Shown in pieces: positions 26,610 to 36,487 of a DNA stretch of 64,000 nt. The stretch's first letter is position 1, and each line of letters starts with the position of its first letter. The DNA is taken from positions 58,470 to 122,469 of the forward strand of contig JAJTID010000015.1 in NCBI GenBank assembly GCA_021300155.1. Direction: 5' to 3'. The position numbers were made by a program, and so were the translations under genes. The notes beneath the pieces were generated by a model. The model ran no database searches, was not told the origin of the DNA, and was given only the letters and a program-made list of their open reading frames with translations. The DNA comes from Pirellula sp. (GTDB taxonomy: Bacteria; Planctomycetota; Planctomycetia; Pirellulales; Pirellulaceae).

Positions 26610-26612
26610 ACG

Positions 26613-27533
26613 ATGTTCCTTTGTAATGCTGTCATTGAATGCCGACGCGATTGGAAATGTCGGATAGTTCCTGCTCAACGAATTGAGAAACGTGTGAAAG
26701 CAACATCGCTCGAATTAAAAGCTTTGCAGATCCCGACGACTGGAAATCATCCAAGCGAGGTAAATCTGGACGAAGCGAACCGACTTCTTGAGTTAGCTAT
26801 GACAAGTTCTGCGAACGAGCAGAGTGTTGATTCCAGTACGACCATTGCTTCTCCACGGTTAACAGTGATTATCCCTGCGTTCAACGAGATTGCGACGATC
26901 GAGCAGGTGGTCAACGCCGTCGTCGATCTACCGATTTGCAAACAGGTTATTCTGATCGATGACGGGAGCACGGATGGAACGCGCGAGTTGATCGCGAGCC
27001 TTCATGGCAAGCGGGGGATTGAGTCCATTTTGCATCCTGAAAACCGAGGCAAGGGTGCGGCGATCCAATCTGGTTTTGCCACCGCACGTGGCGAAATCGT
27101 CATCATCCAGGATGCGGACCTCGAGTATAACCCCGTGGACATCCTCGATGTCATTGCTCCGATCGTGAAAGGTACGGCAGACGTTGTCTTTGGTTCTCGC
27201 TATCTATCGGGGTCCAAACAAGACGCATCTTGGGTACATCGTTTTGGTAATAGAGTCCTTACAGGGCTTAGCAATGTGGCTAGTGGTCAAAAGCTAACCG
27301 ATATGGAAACCTGTTACAAAGCGTTCCGAAGAAATGTCCTGTCGAAGATTTCTATCGAACAACGTCGCTTCGGTTTCGAGCCTGAGATAACGGCTAAGCT
27401 GGCGAAGAACCGGATTCCTATCAAAGAAGTACCCATTCGTTATCAGCCTAGGAATTGGGATGAAGGTAAAAAGATAGGTATTCGCGATTTGATCAACACG
27501 CTATGGTGCATCGTTTGGTATCGATGTCGCTAA
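26613..27533 (+). CDS. Family 2 glycosyltransferase, dolichol-phosphate-mannose synthase-like
   Basis: 306 residues. From residue 82 the GT2 fold is clear: LTVIIPAFNEIATIEQVV, LIDDGSTDGTRELI, NRGKGAAIQSGFATARGEIV, and QDADLEYNP with the metal-binding D-x-D. FGSRYLSGS and RFGFEPEITAKLAK follow. The C terminus lacks membrane helices, so it fits the short DPM1-type class that loads a sugar on a polyprenyl phosphate at the membrane. The first 62-80 residues have no counterpart in the family; an internal ATG at 26799 is a possible true start. Upstream, an inverted repeat and a 58-codon ORF lie close. Confidence 0.88.
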   Translation: MFLCNAVIECRRDWKCRIVPAQRIEKRVKATSLELKALQIPTTGNHPSEVNLDEANRLLELAMTSSANEQSVDSSTTIASPRLTVIIPAFNEIATIEQVVNAVVDLPICKQVILIDDGSTDGTRELIASLHGKRGIESILHPENRGKGAAIQSGFATARGEIVIIQDADLEYNPVDILDVIAPIVKGTADVVFGSRYLSGSKQDASWVHRFGNRVLTGLSNVASGQKLTDMETCYKAFRRNVLSKISIEQRRFGFEPEITAKLAKNRIPIKEVPIRYQPRNWDEGKKIGIRDLINTLWCIVWYRCR

Positions 27534-27668
27534 TGCAAATGTCGCGTGTGATTACGATGGTTCACTTTTCTCTTTGTGATTCATTCAACGAACCAGCTTG
27601 AATCCCGTACTGAAGTGTTTTAGACTCATTGGAACGAGCGAGTGAAGCACCATTTTTGAAGGAAGGTC

Positions 27669-28265
27669 ATGGGTCAAGGATCTGTAACGCGTTGGATCCA
27701 GCAGATGCGAGCGGGCGACAGTGTTGTTGTTCACGCTTTGGCCGAACGTTACTTCAAGAGGCTGGGGGCTGCCGCGAGACGCAGGCTTCATAAAATCCCT
27801 CAAATTCTCCACGACGAGGAAGACATTGCAAATTTTGTTCTCGAAGCAGTTGTCAGGAATATCGCCCAGGGGCGTTACCCTGATCTGCAAGATCGCGATG
27901 ATTTGTGGTTTCTGATGCTCGCGATTACCCAGCGTCGTATCAGCAGTATCTTGAGAAGGGATCGTCGGCAGAAAGCCCAACCCTCGTCTCAAACCTCGCT
28001 TACGGAGTTGTTGGAGATGTATGAGGGGGAGTTGGCCGACTTAGCGATGGAGGGCGATTCCGAGCATGTCGCTATCGAAATCGGAGATTGCTGGCAAGAG
28101 TTGATGCGTATCCTACCAAACGACGAATTTCGCGAGATCGCGAGATTGAAACTAGAATTCTATTCGAACCGTCAAATCTCCAGCATGCTAAAGCTGACGT
28201 CGAAGTACATCGATCGCAAAGTTGCGGAAATCCAACGCTTGTGGGGAGAAATTTATCACGATTAA
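27669..28265 (+). CDS. ECF-like RNA polymerase sigma factor
   Basis: 198 residues. Region 2 is visible as VTRWIQQMRAGDSVVVHALA and FVLEAVVRNIAQGRYPDLQD, the wording of the planctomycete ECF group (WI..LK.GD). Region 4 is a helix-turn-helix at the C terminus: FREIARLKLEFYSNRQISSM with LKLTSKYIDRKVAEIQRLW as recognition helix. AAGGAAGGTC lies just before ATG 27669. No anti-sigma factor gene is next to it; the following gene, aroA, is convergent with a 23-base gap. Its regulon and signal are unknown. Confidence 0.88.
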   Translation: MGQGSVTRWIQQMRAGDSVVVHALAERYFKRLGAAARRRLHKIPQILHDEEDIANFVLEAVVRNIAQGRYPDLQDRDDLWFLMLAITQRRISSILRRDRRQKAQPSSQTSLTELLEMYEGELADLAMEGDSEHVAIEIGDCWQELMRILPNDEFREIARLKLEFYSNRQISSMLKLTSKYIDRKVAEIQRLWGEIYHD

Positions 28266-28288
28266 GTTACGAGTCACCAACGTTGGCT

Positions 28289-29617
28289 TCAGCTCGCGAA
28301 CTCGTAATTTGGATTCTGCTGAATCAATTCTCCTAGCACCTCGAAGTATTTCGGAAAAGTCTTCGTCGTGCATTGCGGATCGAGAATTCTGATTCCTGGC
28401 ACCTTCAACCCGATGAGTGCAAGACTCATTGCCATTCTGTGATCGTGGTAGGTATCTAACGTAGCTGACCTTAAAGTCAAAGGGTGGATCGTCAGGCCGT
28501 CGTCATGCTCATCAACTTGGGCCCCTACCTTTCGAAGCTCTGTTGCTAAGTCGCCGATGCGATCGGTCTCCTTATGTCGATTATGCGCAACCCCTCGTAT
28601 GCGTGTTGGCCCGTTTGCAAATAATGCGGCCGGAGCCAGGGACTGTACGGTATCACTGATGGCATTCATATCCACGTCGATACCGTGCATAGGGCGTCCT
28701 GTGACCTCGATAAAACCTCGGCCATGGGAGACTTCGCAGCCCATCTTTTCCAATACTCTTACAAATCCAACATCGCCCTGCATCGCGTCAAAATCTAAAC
28801 CCTCTACACGGACTCGTCCTTCCGTAATAGCTGCTGCTGCCCAGAAATAAGTTGCAGCCGATGCGTCAGGTTCAATGGCGTACGAGCATCCTCGATAACA
28901 TTCCGGTGCAGCGATTCGATATCTTGAGTCGGAGAGCGTTTCTACGGCGAGGCCAAACGACTTCATTACCATCGCCGTCATCGAAACATAAGGCTTCGAA
29001 ACGAGCTCACCAACGACCTCGATTTCAATCGGTGAGTCCGCGTAGGGAGATGCCATCATCATCCCGCTCAAGAACTGGCTCGATACATTTCCTGCGACCT
29101 TTGCCACACCACCGTGAAGTCCGTTCGCCATGATTCTGACCGGAGGGCAATCGGGACGTTCGGTGTTTTCGCTCTGGACATTAGCCCCCAGGGCACGCAA
29201 GCCGTCGAGTAGGTCGGCGATTGGACGTTCACGCATCCGTGGCACTCCATCTAGTCGATAGTTCCCTCGAGTGGCTGATAATGCAGCAGTCAAAAAGCGA
29301 ATGGAGGTTCCGCTATTCGCGATATGCAGTGCGCCGTTTGGCTGAGGGGGGTGGCCAGCGCAACCAACGATCCGCAAGGTCTCGAATGACAGGTCCCATT
29401 CGATTTCAAGTCCGAGTGTTCGCCAAGCGTCCACCATCACTCGAGTATCTTCGCTATCCAAGACTCCGCTCAACACGGACTCACCTCGAGCCATCGCTGC
29501 GCAAATGATCGCACGATTCGTAATGCTCTTGGAGCCTGGGACACGAACCGTTCCTGATACTGGCCCGACTACCGGTGAGATGGATACCGCAACAGGTTGA
29601 TGGGAAGTACGTGTCAC
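28289..29617 (-). CDS. aroA: 3-phosphoshikimate 1-carboxyvinyltransferase (EPSP synthase)
   Basis: 442 residues. Catalyses the sixth shikimate-pathway step, joining phosphoenolpyruvate to shikimate-3-phosphate. Present are VPGSKSITNRAIICAA, NSGTSIRFLTAALS, SSQFLSGMMMASPY, GVAHNRHKETDRI and DTYHDHRMAMSLAL. The start is GTG at 29617, overlapping the stop of the PQQ-propeller gene by four bases (GTGA), so it is probably translated from the same message. An unusual partner for an aromatic-pathway gene; shared expression may just be operon convenience. Confidence 0.96.
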   Translation of the reverse strand: MTRTSHQPVAVSISPVVGPVSGTVRVPGSKSITNRAIICAAMARGESVLSGVLDSEDTRVMVDAWRTLGLEIEWDLSFETLRIVGCAGHPPQPNGALHIANSGTSIRFLTAALSATRGNYRLDGVPRMRERPIADLLDGLRALGANVQSENTERPDCPPVRIMANGLHGGVAKVAGNVSSQFLSGMMMASPYADSPIEIEVVGELVSKPYVSMTAMVMKSFGLAVETLSDSRYRIAAPECYRGCSYAIEPDASAATYFWAAAAITEGRVRVEGLDFDAMQGDVGFVRVLEKMGCEVSHGRGFIEVTGRPMHGIDVDMNAISDTVQSLAPAALFANGPTRIRGVAHNRHKETDRIGDLATELRKVGAQVDEHDDGLTIHPLTLRSATLDTYHDHRMAMSLALIGLKVPGIRILDPQCTTKTFPKYFEVLGELIQQNPNYEFAS

Positions 29618-30852
29618 TCAGCAATCTTCCAAAGTGCGGAAACACTGCGAACGTACATCGCATTGTTGACAACGGCTGGTGAACCGAGCACATCATCTCC
29701 CAGGCTATTCGTCGCCAATCGTTCGCCTTCCTTTTCGCCGAGCTTGACAACGGAACACTTGCCATCTTGCGAAAATAGGTAAAGGTTTCCGCCAACCACT
29801 ACCGGGCTCGACCACACGCTACCCTCGGCAATTCTGGACTGCCAAATCACTTTGCCCGTATAGATGTCACTGCAGATGAGGATCGACTTATTGACGGCAT
29901 AGATCCTGTCCTCAAATACGACGGGCGAACAAGGATTCGAGTTAAGTTTGTTCTCATCCCAAAGTTTGCTCGGTTCCTTTCCGACGCTAGAAAGATCAAA
30001 CGCAGTCATACCGCCTGCTGGCACGAAGAGTCGGTTGTTGACTGCGAGGGAAGAAGAATAGGTCGAACATCCGATATCGATCTTCCATTGAACAGTGCCG
30101 TCCTTGGGAGAGACTGCCAATAGGTCGCTGCCGGAATGCATAATGACCCAAGACTTCCCGTCCGCGGATTTCGCCGACGTGGGAGAAGACCAGTTCGCTT
30201 TGCTCGGTCTATCTATTTTCCAGAGTATGGCACCATTGCGAGTATCGAGGCCCGCAGCAAAGGAATCGCCTTGGCATTCTACCTGCACGACGCAGACGCC
30301 ATCGACGATGACTGGCGACGAACTCATGCCCGTATCGTTGCCTGCTTTTGGAAAATCACTAGCCAACGATCGATACCAAAGTAGCTCCCCTCGCTTGTTG
30401 ACGCATGCAAGATCGTTCGAGCTGAAGAATGCATAGATATTCTCGCCATCCGATGCAGGAGTAGGAGCTGCATTGGCGCTCGTTGGGTGACAAAACGGCC
30501 GCCCTCGCGCGACGAACTCTTGCTCCCACAACTGCTTTCCATCCTTCGACGAATAACTCAGCAGTTGAATGCGGCGTTGATCCATCCCTGTACTAGTTGT
30601 CGTTATGACCTGGTCACCTACAACAATAACACCTCCGACGCTCCGACCTGGGATTTCCGTGCGCCAAGCAATATTCTTGTTTTCGTCACCGCCAAACTCA
30701 ATTGGCAATTTGGCGTCCGAAACAACAGGATTGAAATTGCTACCGCGAAACTGCAACCAGTTCTTTTCAGCATGCGCAGAAGTGCCATTCACGGACATGC
30801 AAGCCAAACCGAATGAAAGACACGATAAGAAGATATGTTTGCGAATATTCAT
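29614..30852 (-). CDS. Secreted PQQ-type beta-propeller protein
   Basis: 412 residues with signal peptide (HIFLSCLSFGLACMSVNGTS). It carries repeated blades with the W-A-S/D-G pattern of PQQ-like quinoprotein and BamB propellers: ENKNIAWRTEIPGRSVGGV, SKDGKQLWEQEFVARG, NGAILWKIDRPSKANWSSP and KDGTVQWKIDIGCSTYSSSL. There is no Ca/PQQ-specific disulfide ring or heme domain, so it is more likely a scaffold or ligand-binding propeller than a dehydrogenase. It sits between the jelly-roll-like secreted protein (70 bases upstream) and aroA (4-base overlap). Confidence 0.88.
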   Translation of the reverse strand: MNIRKHIFLSCLSFGLACMSVNGTSAHAEKNWLQFRGSNFNPVVSDAKLPIEFGGDENKNIAWRTEIPGRSVGGVIVVGDQVITTTSTGMDQRRIQLLSYSSKDGKQLWEQEFVARGRPFCHPTSANAAPTPASDGENIYAFFSSNDLACVNKRGELLWYRSLASDFPKAGNDTGMSSSPVIVDGVCVVQVECQGDSFAAGLDTRNGAILWKIDRPSKANWSSPTSAKSADGKSWVIMHSGSDLLAVSPKDGTVQWKIDIGCSTYSSSLAVNNRLFVPAGGMTAFDLSSVGKEPSKLWDENKLNSNPCSPVVFEDRIYAVNKSILICSDIYTGKVIWQSRIAEGSVWSSPVVVGGNLYLFSQDGKCSVVKLGEKEGERLATNSLGDDVLGSPAVVNNAMYVRSVSALWKIAE

Positions 30853-30922
30853 TTTTGGTTCAATTCATAAGTAATGGGTAGGGAAGCCTTCAGACAGACA
30901 AGTCGCTAATGTAGTTCCATCG

Positions 30923-32020
30923 CTAGTTGCTCAGTATGGCTTTGCCAGTGGAGTCAGAAATTCGAACCATAAATTGGTAACGTTGAGCCCAGACTTCTTT
31001 TTGTTCGTTTTGACATATCTTTATCAAGATCCTGTTCTTTCCTTTTTTAAGTTGGATCGGCTCGATGTACTGGTCGATCTGCGAAGAGGAATGATAGACT
31101 TCATTGGACATAACGAGCTCCCCGTTGATCCAAATCTTGTGACCATTGATGCATCCGAGACGAATCTCCGCGGCTCCTTCGATTGGAGAGTCGAACTCCG
31201 TTGACGCGTATACGATGCAGCCCTTTTCGTTAGAAAAAACCTTTGCAAGATCCACGTTGCCATCCTTCTCTTCCGTGGTGTACTCGGACCATGACACGTT
31301 ACCATTTTTGCCTTCGTAGCTTTTCTGAATCTTGTTGGCAATCCAATCTTTCTCGATCGCAAATTCTTTGTCAAAGTTCTTGGTTCCAACGTGATCAAAA
31401 GGGCCGATGAGACTCCAGTTCTTGAGGAATCCAAAATGTTTCGATTGTTCAACCTTGACACCGACTTCATCCAGCTTCTTGATAAGATCAACGACTTGAT
31501 CTGGATGACGCGCTGCGGCCAATAGCTTTTGTAAGGAGGCCGCTTCCTTTGTGATCGGGAGTTGAGCCTCGATGGAGGCGTATCTCAATTCGGGACTCGG
31601 ATCTTCCATCAAAGTTGACAACCATTCCGACCTTAACTTATTGTTGCCTTTTGTGAGCCAAACAAACGTCTTGTATCTAGCCTCGCCATCTTGCGTCGTA
31701 TCCCAGAGAATTTTCTCAAGTTCATCCTTGGGCGGATTTTTCTCGGCGCGATACCTCGAACTCGCGATCCCCGATAGCCAATTGCGCCCGATGGGTGTCG
31801 CACCTTTCATGGCAAGAAGTGTTTGAGATAATGTGAGGTCCTGGGCACGATTCAATTGCTGTGCCAGTGCCGACGCACGGGTGGCTTCTTGATCGCCGGT
31901 CCCTATTTTGCGAATTTCGTCGAGTGCTTTTGCTGTGGATTGGCAAAATGCAGTCCGCGAAGACGACGACATAAAACTCAAAAACGAGAGGGTTAGCAAA
32001 GTGTAAAGGATGCGATTCAT
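30923..32020 (-). CDS. Secreted HEAT/jelly-roll-like protein, function unknown
   Basis: 365 residues from ATG 32020 (ORF track starts 8 codons earlier). Signal peptide ILYTLLTLSFLSFMSSSS. Residues about 60-200 are helical and look like degenerate HEAT repeats (RYKTFVWLTKGNNKLRSEWL, LRYASIEAQLPITKEAASLQ). The C-terminal 170 residues (WSLIGPFDH, INGHKIWINGELVMSNEVYH, IEPIQLKKGKNRILIKICQN) form the pattern of the jelly-roll module seen in planctomycete proteins that start with GPFD and end with a K-x-G-x-N-x-ILLKI strand, possibly carbohydrate binding. First gene of the minus-strand operon ending in aroA. Confidence 0.72.
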   Translation of the reverse strand: MNRILYTLLTLSFLSFMSSSSRTAFCQSTAKALDEIRKIGTGDQEATRASALAQQLNRAQDLTLSQTLLAMKGATPIGRNWLSGIASSRYRAEKNPPKDELEKILWDTTQDGEARYKTFVWLTKGNNKLRSEWLSTLMEDPSPELRYASIEAQLPITKEAASLQKLLAAARHPDQVVDLIKKLDEVGVKVEQSKHFGFLKNWSLIGPFDHVGTKNFDKEFAIEKDWIANKIQKSYEGKNGNVSWSEYTTEEKDGNVDLAKVFSNEKGCIVYASTEFDSPIEGAAEIRLGCINGHKIWINGELVMSNEVYHSSSQIDQYIEPIQLKKGKNRILIKICQNEQKEVWAQRYQFMVRISDSTGKAILSN

Positions 32021-32373
32021 CGAAAAACTCTGGGAAGAAGGCAATAACCGTGCGTTTGCGTGGACGCTATATGCTAAAGGTGATTCAGTTTACCCACAAA
32101 ACAGAATAACGGGAAAAATTGGTAAGATTCTGGGAATAATGGGAGACTACTTAACTTTGAAGGGTATTTTGGTATCCTGTAAAGTGCTTCGATTTACCCT
32201 TAGCCAAGAGTTTTGACGGTCCCAGCCTCTACTGTCAACGGACATTAGTTGGGGGAGAAGTCGCAGGAATTCCGATCGGCAGGTTGGATTACTTCGAATC
32301 GTGGATACTATTCTGTGCCTAGGCCTACCAATCCTCGCGAGTAGGTCGTTTTTCGAGAAAGTTGAATTGGAAC
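32021..32373. promoter_or_regulatory. Divergent intergenic region with imperfect dyad
   Basis: About 350 bases between divergent genes, so it should hold promoters for both. An imperfect dyad CTTTGAAGGGTATTTTGGTA...CTGTAAAG spans 32155-32184 and is AT-rich; it could be an operator for the HTH protein encoded to the right. No clean -35/-10 pair can be asserted. Confidence 0.3.
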
Positions 32374-33531
32374 ATGCGATATGCATTCCGTTTGGCGGAA
32401 TTGTTGGGACATACGCCCGATAGGCGTAAACGTCCGGGTACGATCAAAGCGATCGTCGAGTACACGGGGCTGGATCGTCATCAAGTTGCGGCCCTCCTTA
32501 AAAACGAAGCGAAGTACATCCCGATCGAGGCTCTCTCGCGACTGTGCGATTATTTGATCGAGCATGGCTACGCGAGAGCGGAAGAGTTGCCGGGAGCTCT
32601 GTTCGCCGTTACCCCTGAGAATTTCTGGGAAATGCTGGCGAGACGTAGCCGGTTGGAAATCTGTGTGGGTGTGCGCAAGCCACCCGACGACGAAACAGCG
32701 GATACGGCTTGGATTGTCGCGTCGGATAGCGTATTGGCAGGTGAGGTTCTGAATGGGGTTTCGACGTTGGGCGGAACCGCCAAGGCTGTATCTGGCAAAA
32801 AGATGGGTGGCAAGGAAGTCCCGCATATCGAACACCTCCGGCAAACGCTGGTTTGGAGCCCAGGGACCATGGCGACAGAACAAGTCCATGCGCGTTCGCA
32901 AACAGTCTACGACGACTTCAGTGAAATGAACGGCGACAAAGCCATGATTTCTCTAGGATCTGTGAAGAGCAATCCAACCGTCGAATTGGTATTGGCCAAC
33001 GCGTTCGGTTGCGATCCCTTCGTTTCCCAAGACGATGTTGAGAAAGCGTCTGAGCGCTCTTGCCCGTTCTTTTTGCGTTACCGCGATCGGGATCCTCATC
33101 CGCCTGCATGCTCTGCGGGCAAGCAACTGAGCAAGACCGAAAAATCGACTGAGCCTGGTCTTTATTATGAAACGGCTGACGGATCATGGGCATTTGCTGG
33201 CGGAGCCGTGCCAGGCCGAGATGCTGCTTTGGTGTTCTATATCTTCCGCGAATCCCTCGGTCGACTCGAGATGGTATTGAGTGGTTTCTCTGGGCGCGCC
33301 ACGCGGCTGCTGGCGCGTACGCTCGCTCATCGCGCTGAGGATTTCTGGCCACCGACCTTCCATGAGAATTATCTGCAGGTTGGTGCGTATCTGGTTCAAT
33401 ATGAAGCGGACGAAGACACCGATGATTCGCTAGACATTCTGGCTACCGATACGATGGCGAGTGCAACGGTCATTGCGTTGCCGACCGAGGCCATTGCGAA
33501 GCGTTTGGGCAAAGGTCACTTCGCGGGATGA
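32374..33531 (+). CDS. HTH protein with unknown C-terminal domain, coupled to pyrD
   Basis: 385 residues from ATG 32374 (the ORF track begins at TTG 32362). Residues 1-80 look like a Cro/CI-type helix-turn-helix: GTIKAIVEYTGLDRHQVAAL, then LKNEAKYIPIEALSRLCDYL. Next, LEICVGVRKP and ISLGSVKSNPTVELVLANAF and a later GRDAALVFYIFRESLG ... MVLSGFSGRATRLLARTLAH form an alpha/beta pattern like domains that begin G-x-x-x-S-N-P and end V-x-x-G-x-x-G-x-A-T, often found in sensory or effector proteins. No signal peptide. Its stop overlaps pyrD by ATGA (33528-33531). A DNA-binding role is inferred; the ligand is unknown. Confidence 0.68.
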   Translation: MRYAFRLAELLGHTPDRRKRPGTIKAIVEYTGLDRHQVAALLKNEAKYIPIEALSRLCDYLIEHGYARAEELPGALFAVTPENFWEMLARRSRLEICVGVRKPPDDETADTAWIVASDSVLAGEVLNGVSTLGGTAKAVSGKKMGGKEVPHIEHLRQTLVWSPGTMATEQVHARSQTVYDDFSEMNGDKAMISLGSVKSNPTVELVLANAFGCDPFVSQDDVEKASERSCPFFLRYRDRDPHPPACSAGKQLSKTEKSTEPGLYYETADGSWAFAGGAVPGRDAALVFYIFRESLGRLEMVLSGFSGRATRLLARTLAHRAEDFWPPTFHENYLQVGAYLVQYEADEDTDDSLDILATDTMASATVIALPTEAIAKRLGKGHFAG

Positions 33532-34496
33532 CAAACGCGGCTGCCAGTGCAGTGAGCTCCGGAGCGGATGCTTCGGAGCCTATCATAGATCTCGCTGTAA
33601 TTCTAGGAAGATTGCAGCTCAAGAACCCAATCTTGGTTGCATCTGGCACGTTTGGGTATGCGAAAGAGATGGAGTCAGTCCTGCCCCTGGACAGGCTCGG
33701 TGGCATTTTACCGAAAACGATAACGCAACAACCTCGCCCCGGTAATGCACCGTGGCGGACAGTAGAAACCAGCGCAGGTTTGCTGAATGCAATCGGTCTC
33801 GACAACGATGGAATCGATTACTTCCTCACCCACCATTGGCCTTATTTGCGTACCTGTGGCACTTCGATTGTTGTGAGCATCGCAGGCAAAAGCTTGGAAG
33901 ACTTTTATTTATTGGCGAATCGTCTCAATGAAGCGGAGGGTTTGCACGCCGTAGAGTTGAACGTTTCCTGCCCCAATGTCTCCGGTGGCGTCGACTTTGG
34001 TACTGATGCGAATCTATGCTATGAAGTCGTCTCAGGAGTTCGCAACGTACTTGGTTGCCCGATCATTACCAAACTTACACCCAACGTGACAAAAATCGTC
34101 GACATCGCAAAGGCTGCAAAAGACGCTGGCACCGACGCGGTGACCTGCATCAACACGGTCCTCGGAATGGCTGTCGATTGGCGAAGACGCAAACCTATGA
34201 TCGGTAACGTCGTCGGAGGATTGAGTGGTCCTGCGATCAAGCCGATCGCGTTGCGATGCGTCTACCAAGTTGCGAGTCAAGTCGGAGTACCAGTCATCGG
34301 TGTTGGTGGAATCGCCAACATTGATGACTGCATGGAGTTCCTCGTCGCAGGAGCATCCGCCATTCAAGTGGGAACGGCGAACTACTATGATCCACATGCC
34401 AGCATAAAGATCATCGACGGACTCCCCGAGGCACTTCGTTCACTCGGTGCATCAAAGGTTGCCGATATCGTCGGCAGCCTCCAAATCAAGAAATAG
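33528..34496 (+). CDS. pyrD: Dihydroorotate dehydrogenase, class 1B type
   Basis: 322 residues. Oxidises dihydroorotate to orotate in pyrimidine synthesis using FMN. The catalytic base of class 1 enzymes is the Cys in [12 protein letters not shown]. Also seen: [66 protein letters not shown] and [20 protein letters not shown]. Class 1B enzymes normally work with PyrK, which is not nearby. Start ATG overlaps the upstream HTH gene by four bases, implying coupled translation. trpS starts 26 bases downstream. Confidence 0.94.
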   Translation: MTNAAASAVSSGADASEPIIDLAVILGRLQLKNPILVASGTFGYAKEMESVLPLDRLGGILPKTITQQPRPGNAPWRTVETSAGLLNAIGLDNDGIDYFLTHHWPYLRTCGTSIVVSIAGKSLEDFYLLANRLNEAEGLHAVELNVSCPNVSGGVDFGTDANLCYEVVSGVRNVLGCPIITKLTPNVTKIVDIAKAAKDAGTDAVTCINTVLGMAVDWRRRKPMIGNVVGGLSGPAIKPIALRCVYQVASQVGVPVIGVGGIANIDDCMEFLVAGASAIQVGTANYYDPHASIKIIDGLPEALRSLGASKVADIVGSLQIKK

Positions 34497-34522
34497 TTTT
34501 TAGGCTTTCAATCCGGAATGTC

Positions 34523-35485
34523 ATGCGTATTCTCAGCGGTATCCAGCCCACGGGTCGTTTTCATTGGGGCAATTACTTTGGAGCGATCAAACAGTACATC
34601 GAGCTACAGGAACAGCACGATGGCTACTATTTTATCGCAGATTTGCATGCGTTAACTACCGTTCGCGATGCTGCTGTCCTCCGAGGCTTTGTTCGTGACG
34701 CGGCTCTCGATGTGCTCGCGCTGGGGCTGGATCCCGAACGCGCCACCCTATTCGTGCAGTCCCATGTACCCGAAGTGTCCGAACTGTGCTGGTTGCTCAT
34801 GACGGGGACGCCCTTGGGCTTGTTGGAACGTTGCCACGCTTACAAAGACAAAAAAGAAAAGGGACTGAAGGCAGATGCTGGACTCTTTACTTATCCTGTG
34901 CTGATGGCAGCCGACATCCTAGCGTATGATGCGAATTGGGTCCCTGTCGGTGAAGATCAAGTTCAACATATCGAAGTATGCCGCGACCTAGCGAGAAGCT
35001 TTAATGCTCACTACGGTGAGGTCTTTACCCAGCCCGAAGCACGTGTCGTACAGGGTGCTTCGAAGGTGCCTGGCACCGATGGAGAAAAGATGAGCAAAAG
35101 CTACAACAACACGCTCGGACTGTTTGAACCACCCAACGAGCTTCGGAAAAAAATCATGCGAATCAGCACAGACTCTCGCCCGATGGAAGATCCCAAGGAT
35201 CCGGAAACCGACCATTTGTATCAACTGTTTCGACTGTTCGCGACCGCCGAGCAAACCGAAGAGATGCGGGCAATGTATTTGAAGGGTGGATTCGGTTATG
35301 GCGAAGTCAAGAAACGTCTCGCGGATGCTGCGGATCAGTACTTGACGCCCGCTCGAGTTCGTCGCGAAGAATTAGAAAACCATCCAGAGAAAGTGGATGC
35401 AATCCTTCAAGCTGGTGCCGCAAAGGCCCGCGACAGAGCCCGCTCAGTTCTCCAACGTGCTCACAAAGCATGTGGATTGGGTTGA
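34523..35485 (+). CDS. trpS: Tryptophan--tRNA ligase
   Basis: 320 residues, class I aminoacyl-tRNA synthetase. The HIGH equivalent is in [20 protein letters not shown] and the KMSKS loop is exact in [27 protein letters not shown] appears here as [20 protein letters not shown] followed by [13 protein letters not shown], which fits TrpRS. The length is normal. It is followed after 103 bases by deoC. No T-box or trp attenuator is evident before the gene. Confidence 0.96.
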   Translation: MRILSGIQPTGRFHWGNYFGAIKQYIELQEQHDGYYFIADLHALTTVRDAAVLRGFVRDAALDVLALGLDPERATLFVQSHVPEVSELCWLLMTGTPLGLLERCHAYKDKKEKGLKADAGLFTYPVLMAADILAYDANWVPVGEDQVQHIEVCRDLARSFNAHYGEVFTQPEARVVQGASKVPGTDGEKMSKSYNNTLGLFEPPNELRKKIMRISTDSRPMEDPKDPETDHLYQLFRLFATAEQTEEMRAMYLKGGFGYGEVKKRLADAADQYLTPARVRREELENHPEKVDAILQAGAAKARDRARSVLQRAHKACGLG

Positions 35486-35588
35486 CCAACCCAAGGAGGA
35501 TAGAGGAAAAACTCGTTCTGCTTTAAATTCTCGCGAATAGCCCGTTTCCGACACAAGAAATACACTTTCCCAAGAGGTCGACCATTCG

Positions 35589-36320
35589 ATGGCTGATTTT
35601 CAATACTCTGATCTTTCCAAAATGATTGATCATTCGTTGCTCAATCCGACACTAACCGTTGAGCAACTGGAGTCAGGTATTCAACTGGCTCTCGCGTACG
35701 ATGTCGCAAGTATTTGCATACTTCCCTACTATCACAAACGATGTGTCGAGCTGCTCCATGGAAGCACTGTTGCACCAAGTAGTACAGTCGGATTTCCTCA
35801 CGGAGGTAACACTACCAAAACGAAAGTGATCGAAGCTGAACAGCTCGTGGAGGATGGATGTCTGGAACTTGATATGGTCACGAACATCAGTGCCGTCTTG
35901 AGTGGCAATTGGAAACTTGTAGAAGACGACATTTCGGCCATTGTCAAAATCGCTCACGATGCCGGCCGAAAAGTGAAAGTGATATTTGAGAATTGTTATT
36001 TGCACGATGCCCAGAAAATTCAGCTATGCAAAATCTGTTGCAACGTCGGGGCAGATTGGGTTAAGACAAGCACGGGCTATGGAACCGGGGGGGCGACCAT
36101 GGAAGATCTACAACTGATGCTCGCTCACGTGACCAAGCCAGTACAAGTAAAGGCCGCAGGTGGCATTCGCGATTGTGACAATTTGATCAAGGCTTGGAGG
36201 ATGGGGGTAACACGCGTTGGCGCATCACGAACAGCCGAGATGTTAGGAGAAGCCAGAACACGCCTCGGACTGCCAGCAATCGCTCCCATCACTGGAGTGT
36301 CTGCACCGACCAGCTATTGA
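35589..36320 (+). CDS. deoC: Deoxyribose-phosphate aldolase
   Basis: 243 residues. Splits 2-deoxyribose-5-phosphate into acetaldehyde and glyceraldehyde-3-phosphate. Evidence: LSKMIDHSLLNPTLTVEQLE at the N terminus, VGFPHGGNTTKTKVIEAEQL, ELDMVTNISAVLSGNW and the Schiff-base Lys in DWVKTSTGYGTGGATMEDL, followed by VKAAGGIRDCDN with the second conserved Lys. Nucleoside salvage genes are not adjacent. ATG 35589 fits the family N terminus. Confidence 0.95.
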   Translation: MADFQYSDLSKMIDHSLLNPTLTVEQLESGIQLALAYDVASICILPYYHKRCVELLHGSTVAPSSTVGFPHGGNTTKTKVIEAEQLVEDGCLELDMVTNISAVLSGNWKLVEDDISAIVKIAHDAGRKVKVIFENCYLHDAQKIQLCKICCNVGADWVKTSTGYGTGGATMEDLQLMLAHVTKPVQVKAAGGIRDCDNLIKAWRMGVTRVGASRTAEMLGEARTRLGLPAIAPITGVSAPTSY

Positions 36321-36487
36321 TCCTTGCCGGCCAAGCTCCGTTTCATAAAAAAACGTTTCTAGATCAATCGTGTCACAATTGATCGGGTAGAATACAAAGG
36401 CCATTTCACGCGCAGCTCTTTTTTCCTCGTGCGCATGAAAGGTTGATCGCTACATTCTACCCATCCGATTCTTTTTAGATTCCAACC

